Source of the DNA: Asticcacaulis machinosus
GTDB taxonomy: Bacteria; Pseudomonadota; Alphaproteobacteria; Caulobacterales; Caulobacteraceae
Length of the DNA: 64,000 nucleotides
Assembly (NCBI RefSeq): GCF_028550435.1
Contig: NZ_JAQQKV010000001.1
Coordinates: 1 to 64,000 of the forward strand
Reading direction: 5' to 3'
Made by a program: the position numbers and the translations under genes. Within the stretch, counting starts at the first letter, position 1. Each line of letters begins with the position of its first letter. Under the pieces are notes generated by a model. That model was given only the letters and a program-made list of their open reading frames with translations. It searched no databases and was not told the origin of the DNA. This document shows, in pieces, positions 17,878 through 26,354 of the stretch.

Positions 17878-18666
17878 ATGCGGATAGTGATTGCCATTGC
17901 CGCGCTAATGGCTGGCGCCGCTCAGGCGGAAGCGCCGGCGGGTTATAAACTGGTCTGGGCCGATGAATTTACCACCGATGGTCAGCCCGATCCGGTCAAC
18001 TGGAGCTTTGATACCCATGCCAATAAAATAGGCTGGTACAATAATGAGCTTCAGTACTATTCCGCCGGTCGCCCCGAAAATGCCCGTCAGGAAGAGGGCA
18101 AGCTGATTATAACGGGCCGTAAAGAGCGGCTGGAGAGCATGGCCGATTATGGTGGTCAAAACTATACATCGGCGCGCCTGATCAGTAAGGGCAAGCAAAC
18201 CTTCACTTACGGCTTTTTTGAAATCCGCGCCAAAATGCCGTGCGGAAAGGGCACATGGCCCGCGATCTGGATGCTGGGGGAGACGGCCGGCTGGCCCGAT
18301 GGCGGGGAAATCGACATTATGGAACATGTGGGGAAGGATCCTGAGACCATCCACGGCACTATCCACAACCGCTCGACCGCCGGTACATCCGGTAAGGGCA
18401 ACAGCATCCACATGCCGGATGCCTGCTCGGCCTTTCACAACTACCAGATCGAATGGACAGCCGATAAGATCGACTTCTTTGTCGATGGCCGCAAATACCA
18501 TACATACGTCAACGAAGGCAGCGGCGTGTCTCAGTGGCCGTTCAATAAGGCGCAGTATGTGTTGCTCAACCTGGCCATCGGTGGGGCTATGGCTGGTGAG
18601 GTCGATGACGCGGTTTTGCCGGCTGAATTTCAGATCGACTATGTGCGGGTGTATCAGAAAGACTAA
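17878..18666 (+). CDS. Secreted GH16 beta-glucanase (laminarinase-like)
   Basis: 262 residues from ATG 17878, one base after the GH20 stop; the ribosome-binding site (GGTGGGG) is inside the end of that gene. Signal peptide to about residue 17 (AAQAEA). The GH16 active-site motif ExDxxE is GEIDIME with Glu144, Asp146 and Glu149, and the surrounding WPAIWMLGE and YVRVYQKD ends are typical of bacterial beta-1,3(4)-glucanases. The likely reaction is endo-hydrolysis of beta-1,3-glucan with retention. Its coupling to a chitobiase suggests a polymer mixture such as fungal cell wall, which is inference. The stop overlaps the gene on the opposite strand (CTAA at 18663-18666). Confidence 0.88.
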   Translation: MRIVIAIAALMAGAAQAEAPAGYKLVWADEFTTDGQPDPVNWSFDTHANKIGWYNNELQYYSAGRPENARQEEGKLIITGRKERLESMADYGGQNYTSARLISKGKQTFTYGFFEIRAKMPCGKGTWPAIWMLGETAGWPDGGEIDIMEHVGKDPETIHGTIHNRSTAGTSGKGNSIHMPDACSAFHNYQIEWTADKIDFFVDGRKYHTYVNEGSGVSQWPFNKAQYVLLNLAIGGAMAGEVDDAVLPAEFQIDYVRVYQKD

Positions 18667-19355
18667 GCACGTGTGACGAACATATTGGCGGTCAGGCGGC
18701 CCTTGCCAGGATCGGTGGATAGCTTTGCCGGGGCGACAATGGCTGAATGCAGCAGGTTGGAATTATAGATTACCAGCCGGTTATACTGCGCCTCGACCTT
18801 TCCAATCAGGGTGAAATCATCATCTGAGCCGTCAAAATAAGCGCGAGGGCGGGCCTCAAGGCGGGGCAGGGCGGTGCTGATGTGGCGGTTATAGCCATCG
18901 GCATAGGCAGGCGTCAGGGTTTCAAGCCCGCTCAGATTATGGCGATAAAAGCCGGTCGCCCCATGCTCCGGCCCACACAGATAGACCAACACCGCCAGAG
19001 TGTCGCCGTCGGTCACATCATAGTGCGGAATGGTCTGCATCGGGTGCAGATCGGCAGCCGCATCGGTGACCAGCCCGAAATAGCCACTGCCACCGATAGG
19101 CGCACTGACGGGCAGACCGTAGGCTTTGTCGAGCAGGGGGCGCACACCCGCGACAATGACATTAGCCAGTTCCGGCGGCAGGTAGGCGTTCAGACCGGGA
19201 TAGAGCGTCGCCGGGCGTTGAAACTCAGCCACACGGGCGGCGTCCGTAAGCATTTCAGGATTAAGCAGGGCGTCATCAATCACCACGATCCGTGAGCGGC
19301 TACGCCCGACCTCCAGCTTTTGCGGGCGGGCATTTCGGTTGAGGCGCAGGGTCAC
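18663..19355 (-). CDS. DUF6445-like protein, putative 2OG-Fe(II) oxygenase fold
   Basis: 230 residues, cytoplasmic, no signal peptide. I recognise the family as one of unknown function seen near TonB-dependent receptor/halogenase loci. What can be seen is a possible iron facial triad, His111-x-Asp113 in IPHYDVTDG and His203 in NLLHSA, with Arg220 placed where 2-oxoglutarate is bound in the double-stranded beta-helix oxygenases; a beta-rich pattern lies between. This resembles prolyl-hydroxylase-like proteins, but activity is inference. The gene shares a 4-bp ATGA junction with the upstream MOSC gene on the same strand and overlaps the GH16 stop tail to tail. It may be the functional partner of the halogenase genes rather than of MOSC. 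Confidence 0.6.
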   Translation of the reverse strand: MTLRLNRNARPQKLEVGRSRSRIVVIDDALLNPEMLTDAARVAEFQRPATLYPGLNAYLPPELANVIVAGVRPLLDKAYGLPVSAPIGGSGYFGLVTDAAADLHPMQTIPHYDVTDGDTLAVLVYLCGPEHGATGFYRHNLSGLETLTPAYADGYNRHISTALPRLEARPRAYFDGSDDDFTLIGKVEAQYNRLVIYNSNLLHSAIVAPAKLSTDPGKGRLTANMFVTRA

Positions 19356-19861
19356 GCGGCGGGCTCCGCGATGGGGAATACAGCCTCGCCAATGGCGACC
19401 GTACCCGCAGCGATCACCCGTGCGGTAATGCCACCGTGACCGCGCACGGCATTATAGCCACCTTCCCCAAAGGTCTCTTCCATGCGTGAACAGGGATGGC
19501 AGTCGCCGGTCATTTTGAGCACCGCGCTGCCCAGTCGGAACTCACGATCCTTAAGCGCCAGCAGGTTAAGGCCCGACACGACGATATTGCGGCGCAGGCC
19601 TTCGGGTGCGATTTGATCACGGCCCAGAAAACTGGCGATGGCCATCAGATGCTCGCTCTGGATCAGGGTGACATGGCGGTTGCCGGTGGTTTTGCTGTGA
19701 TAGCGGTCACCGACAATGCCGTCCTCTGGCGTCAGTTCGATCCGCTCCGGCGTCAGCATGGCCACGCGTCGGGCGGGGCGTATGCCGATCCATTCCACCC
19801 GACCCGAGCGCACGGGGGAGAGCATCAGTTGCGCCAGAGGTGAGGCCGGATTGAGCCCCAT
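19352..19861 (-). CDS. MOSC-domain protein
   Basis: 169 residues. MOSC (molybdenum cofactor sulfurase C-terminal) domains bind sulfur or the molybdenum cofactor. Seen: LTPEDGIVGDRYHSK, then TLIQSEHL, then GLRRNIVVSGLNL, and the conserved Cys motif GDCHPCSRME with Cys121 and Cys124. This is the single-domain YiiM-like type, whose members have been tied to N-hydroxylated base detoxification or metal-sulfur handling. The gene sits between glutathione peroxidase (1 bp upstream on the same strand) and the DUF6445-like gene (4-bp overlap), so these three are probably co-transcribed. The physiological substrate is open. Confidence 0.82.
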   Translation of the reverse strand: MGLNPASPLAQLMLSPVRSGRVEWIGIRPARRVAMLTPERIELTPEDGIVGDRYHSKTTGNRHVTLIQSEHLMAIASFLGRDQIAPEGLRRNIVVSGLNLLALKDREFRLGSAVLKMTGDCHPCSRMEETFGEGGYNAVRGHGGITARVIAAGTVAIGEAVFPIAEPAA

Positions 19862-20410
19862 CTAGGCTGCCAATTCCGCATTGATGGTTTTTTGCAAGCG
19901 TTCATCATCGGCGGTGACGTCGGGCGAAAAACGGCCTTTAACCTGACCATCACGACCAATCAGGAACTTCTCGAAATTCCACAGCACTTCACCCGGTGCG
20001 GGCGAGGCCAGACCATAGGATTGCAGCTTGGCCTTCATGATTTCATCGCCGGTGGTGACGGGTCGGGCTTGGGTCAGGGCGGCATAAAGCGGATGCTGGT
20101 CGGCCCCCTTAACGCTTAATTTTGCGAACATCGGAAAGGTCACGTCATAGGTCAGGGAGCAAAAGCTGGCGATCTCATCTTCGCTGCCCGGTTCCTGGCC
20201 CATGAAGTTGTTGGCCGGAAAGCCCAGCACGACCAGCCCGTCATCTTTACGGTCGCGGTACAGCGCCTCCAGTCCCTCATATTGCGGGGTCAGGCCGCAT
20301 TTAGACGCGACATTGACCAGCAATAACACCTTACCCGCATAGTCGTTAAGCGTGGCGGGCGCGCCATCGATGGTTTTCAGCGGAATAGTGGCAATTTCGG
20401 TCATACTCAT
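19862..20410 (-). CDS. Glutathione peroxidase, Cys type
   Basis: 182 residues, thioredoxin fold, cytoplasmic. The catalytic tetrad is recognisable: Cys38 in ASKCGLTPQY, Gln72 in GFPANNFMGQEPG, then the Trp-Asn of VLWNFEKFL. The peroxidatic residue is Cys, not selenocysteine. It reduces hydrogen or lipid peroxides with glutathione or thioredoxin. Length is normal for bacterial BtuE/GpxA-type proteins. The gene follows the dGTPase gene by 2 bp, so it is in one minus-strand run dGTPase-Gpx-MOSC-DUF6445. No OxyR-type operator is evident inside the run; promoter control would come from upstream of the dGTPase gene. Confidence 0.92.
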   Translation of the reverse strand: MSMTEIATIPLKTIDGAPATLNDYAGKVLLLVNVASKCGLTPQYEGLEALYRDRKDDGLVVLGFPANNFMGQEPGSEDEIASFCSLTYDVTFPMFAKLSVKGADQHPLYAALTQARPVTTGDEIMKAKLQSYGLASPAPGEVLWNFEKFLIGRDGQVKGRFSPDVTADDERLQKTINAELAA

Positions 20411-20412
20411 CC

Positions 20413-21759
20413 TTATAACTTGTCAAATACCGACCCCATGCGCGGGCTGAACAGGCGCTCGTAGGTTTTCATGAGGTGGCCATCGGTCATGCCTGAAATG
20501 TGGTCGCATATGATGCGTTTGTCACCCCCTGAAGCCGCAAATTTCTCATAGGCATCAGTGGGTAAAAAGGCTTTCGGGTCGCTCTCGAAAGTTTCAAATA
20601 CGGCCACGACCATGTTCTGGCCCTTGAATTCCAGATGCTGAACCTGCGGGCTTTTGATGACCTTATCGAACACGATGTCTTTGAGGGCTTTCAGAAAGCG
20701 GTGGTGGTCGCCGGCCATGCCCGCGCGGTATCGTAGCAGCGGTTCATCAAACAAACCATTATCCTCCAGGCGGACATTGGCCATCAGGAACCGCACCAGA
20801 ATATTGATGAACATCTTGCGGGTATTGGAGTCGGAAAACAGGCTGCGGACAAAGTGCTCATAGACATCATTGCCGCACTTATCGGGATACTTTTCATTGA
20901 GGTAATTCAGGAACACCGCGCAGTCGGGCTCTGTCACCGCACGCCGGAAATCGCCCTCACGGATCAGGCCAAGCGCGATGGCATCCTCGAAATCATGAAC
21001 GCCGTAAGCGATGTCGTCGGCAATATCCATGATCGAGCAATCGAGCGACTTATGACGGGTTTTGGCGTGTTTTCCGTCTTTGATATCAATGGCTTGAAAT
21101 TGATTGCGATTGGCAATTGACAGTGGTGATAGCGTCCAATCAACAACTTGCGTTTCGCAATCTAAATGAGATTTGGGCGGCTCGGACGCGTGGCGGTCGA
21201 TGATGCGGATCGCGGATGGGCCATCCTGAATGACGGGCACAATCGCCGGATTGCGGGCGACACTATAGGCCACCGGATATTTAAGCACACCCAGCAGGGT
21301 GCGCCGCGTCAGGTTGGCGCCATTTTCTTTCGAGAAATTCTCAAGCTTGGTGAGTATGCGCAGGGTCTGGCCATTGCCTTCAAAGCCGCCATCGTTGCGC
21401 ATACAGTAATTCAGCGCCGTCTCCCCGCCATGCCCGAATGGCGGGTGGCCGAGGTCGTGGGCAAAACCGAGTGTCTGCACCAGACTGATCGGTGGCAGGT
21501 GCGGGCAGGCGGGGTGGTCTTTGAAAAAGGTCAGAAACTGCCGCACCAGTCCGCCGGCGATTTGGGCGACCTCCAGCGAATGGGTCAGGCGGGTGCGGTA
21601 AAAATCACTGTCGCCGAGATTGAGGATCTGGGTCTTGCCCTGCAACCGGCGGAACGAGGCCGAATGGATGATGCGGGCGTAATCGACATCAAAGGGCGAG
21701 CGGGCGTCATCGTCGGCTTTACGTTCCGGTTTCTGGCGCTCTTCCCATACATCGGTCAT
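20413..21759 (-). CDS. dgt: Deoxyguanosinetriphosphate triphosphohydrolase-like protein
   Basis: 448 residues from ATG 21759, preferred over an upstream TTG (21780) because GGAG lies 6 bases before it. HD-domain hydrolase that splits dGTP or other dNTPs to deoxynucleoside and triphosphate. Seen: SFRRLQGKTQI (35-45), RTRLTHSLEV with His60, GFAHDLGHPPFGHGGE with His101-Asp102, and a later Asp in MDIADDIAYGVHDFEDA completing the metal site. The type-2 dNTPase subfamily common in alphaproteobacteria fits the length. The role is nucleotide-pool control; some relatives restrict phage, but nothing in the neighbourhood suggests defence here. Confidence 0.9.
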   Translation of the reverse strand: MTDVWEERQKPERKADDDARSPFDVDYARIIHSASFRRLQGKTQILNLGDSDFYRTRLTHSLEVAQIAGGLVRQFLTFFKDHPACPHLPPISLVQTLGFAHDLGHPPFGHGGETALNYCMRNDGGFEGNGQTLRILTKLENFSKENGANLTRRTLLGVLKYPVAYSVARNPAIVPVIQDGPSAIRIIDRHASEPPKSHLDCETQVVDWTLSPLSIANRNQFQAIDIKDGKHAKTRHKSLDCSIMDIADDIAYGVHDFEDAIALGLIREGDFRRAVTEPDCAVFLNYLNEKYPDKCGNDVYEHFVRSLFSDSNTRKMFINILVRFLMANVRLEDNGLFDEPLLRYRAGMAGDHHRFLKALKDIVFDKVIKSPQVQHLEFKGQNMVVAVFETFESDPKAFLPTDAYEKFAASGGDKRIICDHISGMTDGHLMKTYERLFSPRMGSVFDKL

Positions 21760-21823
21760 GTCGATCTCCGCGTTGCCCAAGCTTAAGTCAGCCAGATTTA
21801 AACGATTCCCAGCTTGAACGGAA

Positions 21824-22483
21824 ATGGCGATGGGTTATGACGGGCACATGACGCACGCGCCTCTGCCCCCGATTATATATAGCGACGATTATCTGGTTGC
21901 CGTCGATAAACCCACAGGCCTGCTCAGTGTGCCGGGGCGCGGGGAAGCTAATCAGGATTGTGTCGCCACGCGCGTGCAGGTCGCATTTCCCGACGCTTTG
22001 ATTGTGCACCGGCTGGATATGGCGACCTCTGGTCTTATGGTTATGGCCCGCGGTAAAGCCGTCCACCGCACCCTGTCGATGGCCTTTGAGGCGCGCCAGG
22101 TTGAGAAACGCTATGTGGCAGTGGTGACAGGGCAGGTGGCTGCCGATGAAGGCGCGGTTGATCTGCCGCTGATCACTGACTGGCCCAACCGGCCGCGGCA
22201 GATGATTGACCACGATATTGGTAAGCCCAGCCTGACCCGCTACCGCGTTCTTGAACGTCTGTATGACCGGACGCGGGTGGAGTTAGAGCCTGTAACCGGC
22301 CGGTCGCATCAATTGCGCGTCCACATGATGGCGATTGGTCATTCGATATTGGGCGATGAGTTTTATGCTTCCGAGGACGTGCGGGCTTTAAGTCCCCGTC
22401 TGCTGCTCCATGCGCAGTTTCTTCGCCTGCCACACCCCAAGACGCAACAGCCTGTGGATTATTTCTCTGAGGTCAAGTTTTAG
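21824..22483 (+). CDS. RluA-type RNA pseudouridine synthase
   Basis: 219 residues. Isomerises uridine to pseudouridine in rRNA and/or tRNA. Signature VHRLDMATSGLMVMA carries the catalytic Asp. VDKPTGLLSVPGRG (near the N-terminus), RYVAVVTG and PVTGRSHQLRVHM are also family-typical. There is no S4 domain, and length and form match RluA, which modifies 23S rRNA position 746 and tRNA position 32 in E. coli; which target applies here cannot be told. Three in-frame ATGs (21824, 21830, 21848) could start it, with only a weak GGAA before the first two. It is divergent from the dGTPase gene across about 65 bp. Confidence 0.9.
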   Translation: MAMGYDGHMTHAPLPPIIYSDDYLVAVDKPTGLLSVPGRGEANQDCVATRVQVAFPDALIVHRLDMATSGLMVMARGKAVHRTLSMAFEARQVEKRYVAVVTGQVAADEGAVDLPLITDWPNRPRQMIDHDIGKPSLTRYRVLERLYDRTRVELEPVTGRSHQLRVHMMAIGHSILGDEFYASEDVRALSPRLLLHAQFLRLPHPKTQQPVDYFSEVKF

Positions 22484-22558
22484 GGCGCGGGTGCCCTTAA
22501 ACCCCGCTCCGGTCGTGCCTATATGGCGTCTGTAACCCGAACAATAAGGACATGACCC

Positions 22559-23602
22559 ATGAGCACCGCCAAAGGCTATGCCGCCCTTGCGCCTAAAGAG
22601 GCTTTGCAAGCATTTTCGTTCGAGCGCCGCGAACCTAATGATGACGATGTGGTCATCGATATTCAGTTCTGCGGCGTTTGCCATTCCGATATCCACCAGG
22701 TTCGCGACGAATGGTTCCCCGGCATCTATCCGCAGGTTCCTGGCCACGAAGTCGTCGGTATTGTGACCAAGGTTGGCGCCAAGGTCAGTAAATTCAAAGA
22801 GGGCGATCGCGTCGGTGTCGGCTGTTTCGTTGATTCCTGCCGCCACTGCCAGACGCGTGATGAGGATGCCGAGCAGTACCTGCCGGGTCTGACCCAGACC
22901 TATAACGACCGTGACGCCAACGGTCAGCCGACCTACGGCGGCTATTCCGACCATATCGTGGTCAAGGAAGGCTACGTCCTGTCGGTGCCGGATAATCTGC
23001 CGCTCGATGGCGCAGCCCCTCTGTTGTGCGCCGGGATTACGCTGTGGTCGCCGCTCAAGCACTGGAACGCCGGACCGGGCAAGAAGGTCGCCATTATCGG
23101 TCTGGGCGGTCTTGGCCATATGGGCGTGAAGCTGGCTCATGCGCTGGGCGCCGAAGTTACCGTGCTCAGCCAGTCTATGGCCAAGAAGGACGATGCCCTG
23201 CGTCTGGGGGCCGATCACTACTACCCGACCAATGACCCGAAAACTTTTGAGGCCTTGGCCGGTACGTTTGACCTGATCATTAACACTGTCTCGGCGCCGA
23301 TCGACTGGAACGCTTACCTGAGCCTCGTCAAGGTTGATGGCACGATGGTGCTGGTCGGTGTGCCGGACAACCCCGTACCGGTCAGCGCCTTTGCCCTGAT
23401 CGCCGGCCGTAAGTCACTGGCCGGTTCCATGATCGGCTCGATCAAGGAAACGCAGGAAATGCTCGATTTCTGCGGTGAGCACAACATTGTCTCGGATATC
23501 GAAGTGATTGATATCAAAGACATCAATGCCGCCTATGAGCGGGTGATCAAATCCGATGTCCGTTATCGATTTGTCATCGATATGGCGACGTTGAAGGATT
23601 AA
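22559..23602 (+). CDS. Zinc-dependent NAD(P) alcohol dehydrogenase (YahK/CAD-like) with an incomplete structural zinc site
   Basis: 347 residues, medium-chain dehydrogenase. Catalytic zinc ligands look intact: Cys41 in CGVCHSD, His63-Glu64 in PGHEV, and the Cys of LLCAGIT. The Rossmann motif is GLGGLGHMG. The structural zinc loop normally reads CxxCxxCx7C; here Cys94 and Cys97 remain (DSCRHC), but the third and fourth positions are Arg100 and Leu108 ([11 protein letters not shown]). I checked these codons in the DNA. Relatives reduce a broad range of aldehydes with NADPH. The loss may leave the loop zinc-free. AAGGA lies upstream at a long spacing. It appears to be monocistronic, followed by a small hairpin (AAGGC/GCCTT) at 23601-23614. 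Confidence 0.9.
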   Translation: MSTAKGYAALAPKEALQAFSFERREPNDDDVVIDIQFCGVCHSDIHQVRDEWFPGIYPQVPGHEVVGIVTKVGAKVSKFKEGDRVGVGCFVDSCRHCQTRDEDAEQYLPGLTQTYNDRDANGQPTYGGYSDHIVVKEGYVLSVPDNLPLDGAAPLLCAGITLWSPLKHWNAGPGKKVAIIGLGGLGHMGVKLAHALGAEVTVLSQSMAKKDDALRLGADHYYPTNDPKTFEALAGTFDLIINTVSAPIDWNAYLSLVKVDGTMVLVGVPDNPVPVSAFALIAGRKSLAGSMIGSIKETQEMLDFCGEHNIVSDIEVIDIKDINAAYERVIKSDVRYRFVIDMATLKD

Positions 23603-23666
23603 GGCTTTAGCCTTGACCTTATGATGAGAGTCACGGCTTGCTGACGCTATATTTGCGGAGGTGGCC

Positions 23667-24353
23667 GTGGCTGATATCGCCCTTGATGCGCAATGGAAAT
23701 CTGCCCTAGAAGGAGAGTTTTCAGCGCCCTATATGCAGGTGCTGAAAAGCTTTCTGACCGAACAGAAGGCGGCCGGAAAGCGTATATTCCCCAAAGGTTC
23801 GGAATATTTCGCCGCGCTTAACCTGACCCCGCTGGATGAGGTGCGGGTCGTGATATTGGGGCAGGACCCCTATCACGGCGAGGGGCAGGCGCATGGCCTG
23901 TCGTTTTCAGTGCGTCCGGGCGTGAAAACGCCGCCGTCACTCGTCAATATCTATAAGGAATTACAGGCCGATCTCGCAATCCCGCCCGCCCGTCATGGCT
24001 TTCTGGAGCACTGGGCTAAACAGGGTGTGTTACTGCTCAATGCCGTGCTGACGGTTGAAATGGCGCAGGCGGCCTCCCATCAGGGCAAGGGCTGGGAGAA
24101 ATTTACCGACGCGGTTATTCGCGCCGTTAATGACCTGCCGCATCCGGTGGTATTCATTCTGTGGGGGGCTTATGCGCAGAAAAAAGCTGCCTTCGTGAAC
24201 GACGAAAAGCATCTGGTTATCAAATCAGCCCACCCGTCGCCGCTGTCAGCCCACAACGGTTTTCTCGGCTCTAAGCCGTTTTCAAAGACGAACGATTTTC
24301 TTAAGTCAAAAGGCCAAAAACCCATCGACTGGCAGTTGCCGCCAGTAATTTAA
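23667..24353 (+). CDS. ung: Uracil-DNA glycosylase, family 1
   Basis: 228 residues from GTG 23667. This start is chosen because GGAGGT (23657-23662) then sits 4 bases upstream; the in-frame GTG at 23661 would overlap the ribosome-binding site. Removes uracil from DNA arising from dUTP misincorporation or cytosine deamination. Seen: the water-activating motif [18 protein letters not shown] with Asp67, [21 protein letters not shown], and the DNA-minor-groove loop [11 protein letters not shown]. The protein is standard in length and cytoplasmic. A palindromic repeat that can act as a terminator follows the stop by a few bases. Confidence 0.95.
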   Translation: MADIALDAQWKSALEGEFSAPYMQVLKSFLTEQKAAGKRIFPKGSEYFAALNLTPLDEVRVVILGQDPYHGEGQAHGLSFSVRPGVKTPPSLVNIYKELQADLAIPPARHGFLEHWAKQGVLLLNAVLTVEMAQAASHQGKGWEKFTDAVIRAVNDLPHPVVFILWGAYAQKKAAFVNDEKHLVIKSAHPSPLSAHNGFLGSKPFSKTNDFLKSKGQKPIDWQLPPVI

Positions 24354-24384
24354 GAACTCCCCTCTTAGTGGGGGAGTTCTAAGG
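24354..24384. repeat. Palindromic intergenic repeat, copy A
   Basis: GAACTCCCC (24354-24362) pairs perfectly with GGGGAGTTC (24371-24379), then TAAGG. A very similar unit with the same TAAG tail is at 30446-30475. It lies between the convergent ung and leuA genes and probably doubles as a transcription-end structure. Confidence 0.6.
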
Positions 24385-24385
24385 T

Positions 24386-26059
24386 TTACAAGGCGTTCGC
24401 GGCCGACAATATCGCTTTGACCGAAGCCGTGGCCGTATCAGAATCAATGCCAACCCCAAATACCTTGCGGTCGTCGGGCGTTTTACATTCGACATAGGCG
24501 ACCGCCATGGCGTCCGTGCCTTTGTAGAGCGCGTGCTCATGGAAATCGACGACTTCCAACCCTAAGCCATAGCTGTCGTTGAGCGCGTTGACCGCTGACG
24601 AAATCAGGCCATTGCCGCGACCATTAACCGGGACTTCGACTCCGTCATGGCGGATGCGGCCAGCAAACAGGCGCTCTCCGCCGGTGCGCAAAATGCCGGA
24701 ATCGGCATATTCGAGTAGTTCGTATTTTTGCTCACCGTTCAGGTGATAGGCGCCTTCAAACGCATGCCAGATGTCTTCGGCGTGCATTTCCTTACCCGTT
24801 GCGTCGGCGATTTCCTGCACCTTTCGGGAGAAATCAACCTGAAAACGGCGCGGCAGCTTCAGGCCCTTATCGTGCTCAAGTATCCAGGCGATGCCGCCCT
24901 TGCCCGACTGGGAGTTGACGCGAATAACCGCTTCGTAGCTTTCGCCCAGATCGGCCGGATCGATCGGCAGATAGGGCATTTCCCACAGGCCGTCATTGCG
25001 CTGTTCATGGGCGGCAAAGCCTTTGCGGATCGCGTCCTGGTGCGATCCCGAAAAGGCGGTGAACACCAGTTCACCGGCATAGGGGTGGCGCGGATGCACC
25101 GGAATGGCATTGCAATATTCGACCGTGCGCACGACCGAGCGGATATCGGAAAAATCAAGGTTTGGCGTGATGCCTTGGGTATACAGGTTCAGCGCCAGCG
25201 TCACCAGATCGACATTGCCGGTACGCTCGCCATTGCCGAACAGGCAGCCTTCGATCCGGTCAGCCCCGGCCAGCAAAGACATCTCCGCCGCCGCAATCCC
25301 TGTGCCGCGGTCATTGTGCGGGTGGATCGAGATGATAGCCGAATCCCGGCGCGACAGCTTACGGCAGAAATATTCAATCTGGTCCGCATAGAGGTTGGGC
25401 ATGGAGACCTCAACCGTGGCCGGCAGGTTTAATATAACCGGATTTTCCGGTGTAGCCTGAAACACATCCATGACGCGCTCACAGACCTCAACCGCAAAAT
25501 CAAGCTCGGTCGCCGAAAACGTCTCCGGCGAATATTCAAACATCCACTTGGTCTCAGGCTGCTTGGCGGCCTCCGCCATGATAGCGGTGGCCCCCTTGAC
25601 GGCCAGAGCAATCACATCGGCTTTTTCCAGACCGAATACAACGCGGCGAAACAGGGGGGAGGTGGCGTTATAAAGATGCACGATCGCCTGTTTGGCGCCT
25701 TTCAGCGACTCAAAGGTGCGCGCGATCAGGTCTTCGCGCGATTGCACCAGTACCTGAACGGCGACATCATCGGGGATGTGCCCGCCTTCGATCAGCTTGC
25801 GCACAAAGTCGAATTCGATCTGAGACGCTGACGGAAAACCGACCTCGACTTCTTTGAGGCCGACCTCCATCAGCTTGTTCCAGAAGCGCATCTTCTTTTC
25901 GACATCCATCGGATCGGCCAACGCCTGATTGCCGTCGCGCAGATCGGTCGACAGCCAGCGCGGGGCGACAGTGATGGATTTCGACGGCCATGTCCGATCG
26001 GACATATCGACGCCCAGGTCAAACGGGCGGTATTTTTCGGCAGGATTTTTTAACATCAT
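24386..26059 (-). CDS. leuA: 2-isopropylmalate synthase
   Basis: 557 residues from ATG 26059 (a second ATG follows directly; a TTG at 26077 is also in frame). Condenses 2-oxoisovalerate with acetyl-CoA, the first step of leucine synthesis. TIM-barrel motifs: [10 protein letters not shown] with the metal-binding Asp, [14 protein letters not shown], and the metal His pair in [12 protein letters not shown]. The C-terminal portion (about 440-557) is the LeuA allosteric dimer domain, expected to bind leucine. The length fits the longer LeuA type (TIGR00970-like) rather than E. coli LeuA. The start has no clear ribosome-binding site, and a 300-bp leader with overlapping stems precedes it. Confidence 0.93.
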   Translation of the reverse strand: MMLKNPAEKYRPFDLGVDMSDRTWPSKSITVAPRWLSTDLRDGNQALADPMDVEKKMRFWNKLMEVGLKEVEVGFPSASQIEFDFVRKLIEGGHIPDDVAVQVLVQSREDLIARTFESLKGAKQAIVHLYNATSPLFRRVVFGLEKADVIALAVKGATAIMAEAAKQPETKWMFEYSPETFSATELDFAVEVCERVMDVFQATPENPVILNLPATVEVSMPNLYADQIEYFCRKLSRRDSAIISIHPHNDRGTGIAAAEMSLLAGADRIEGCLFGNGERTGNVDLVTLALNLYTQGITPNLDFSDIRSVVRTVEYCNAIPVHPRHPYAGELVFTAFSGSHQDAIRKGFAAHEQRNDGLWEMPYLPIDPADLGESYEAVIRVNSQSGKGGIAWILEHDKGLKLPRRFQVDFSRKVQEIADATGKEMHAEDIWHAFEGAYHLNGEQKYELLEYADSGILRTGGERLFAGRIRHDGVEVPVNGRGNGLISSAVNALNDSYGLGLEVVDFHEHALYKGTDAMAVAYVECKTPDDRKVFGVGIDSDTATASVKAILSAANAL

Positions 26060-26104
26060 AGGGGTGGTACACCACAAAATTCAGACAGATCAAAGCGTAA
26101 GACT

Positions 26105-26146
26105 ACGGCGATATGCTCAAGCCGTCGGGTCGCCGTCAGTCCCGAC
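26105..26146 (-). promoter_or_regulatory. Overlapping stem-loops and a small frame in the leuA leader
   Basis: Two stems share sequence: 26105-26111 with 26130-26136 (ACGGCGA/TCGCCGT, 7 bp) and 26124-26129 with 26141-26146 (GTCGGG/CCCGAC, 6 bp). Each has one arm in the other's loop, so they are alternative or form a pseudoknot. A 32-codon frame on the minus strand (26234 down to 26136) ends inside them; it is not leucine-rich. I see nothing else in 26060-26354. Confidence 0.35.
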
Positions 26147-26354
26147 AGCGGCCCATAAGTCGCTTAATGAGCGCCGTCTGTGCGCAGGCACCGGCAATAT
26201 TCTCACATGTCTTAGACGTTTGATCCGTCGCCATAAATTACACCCGTAACGACCTCAGCACCAGTCAATTCCAAAGCCGGAACTGTGCTGAATCTTTGGG
26301 CGCACCCTATCTCACACCCATCCCGCAAGGTCAATGAAGAACGGGGCGAAGGAT

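Noticed and set aside
20413-21759. dGTPase as an anti-phage defence gene
   Set aside because: Neighbours are housekeeping genes; no defence island features are present.
22388-23218. 276-residue minus-strand frame inside the alcohol dehydrogenase gene
   Set aside because: Lies antisense to a clear enzyme gene; caused by codon bias, with no recognisable motifs.
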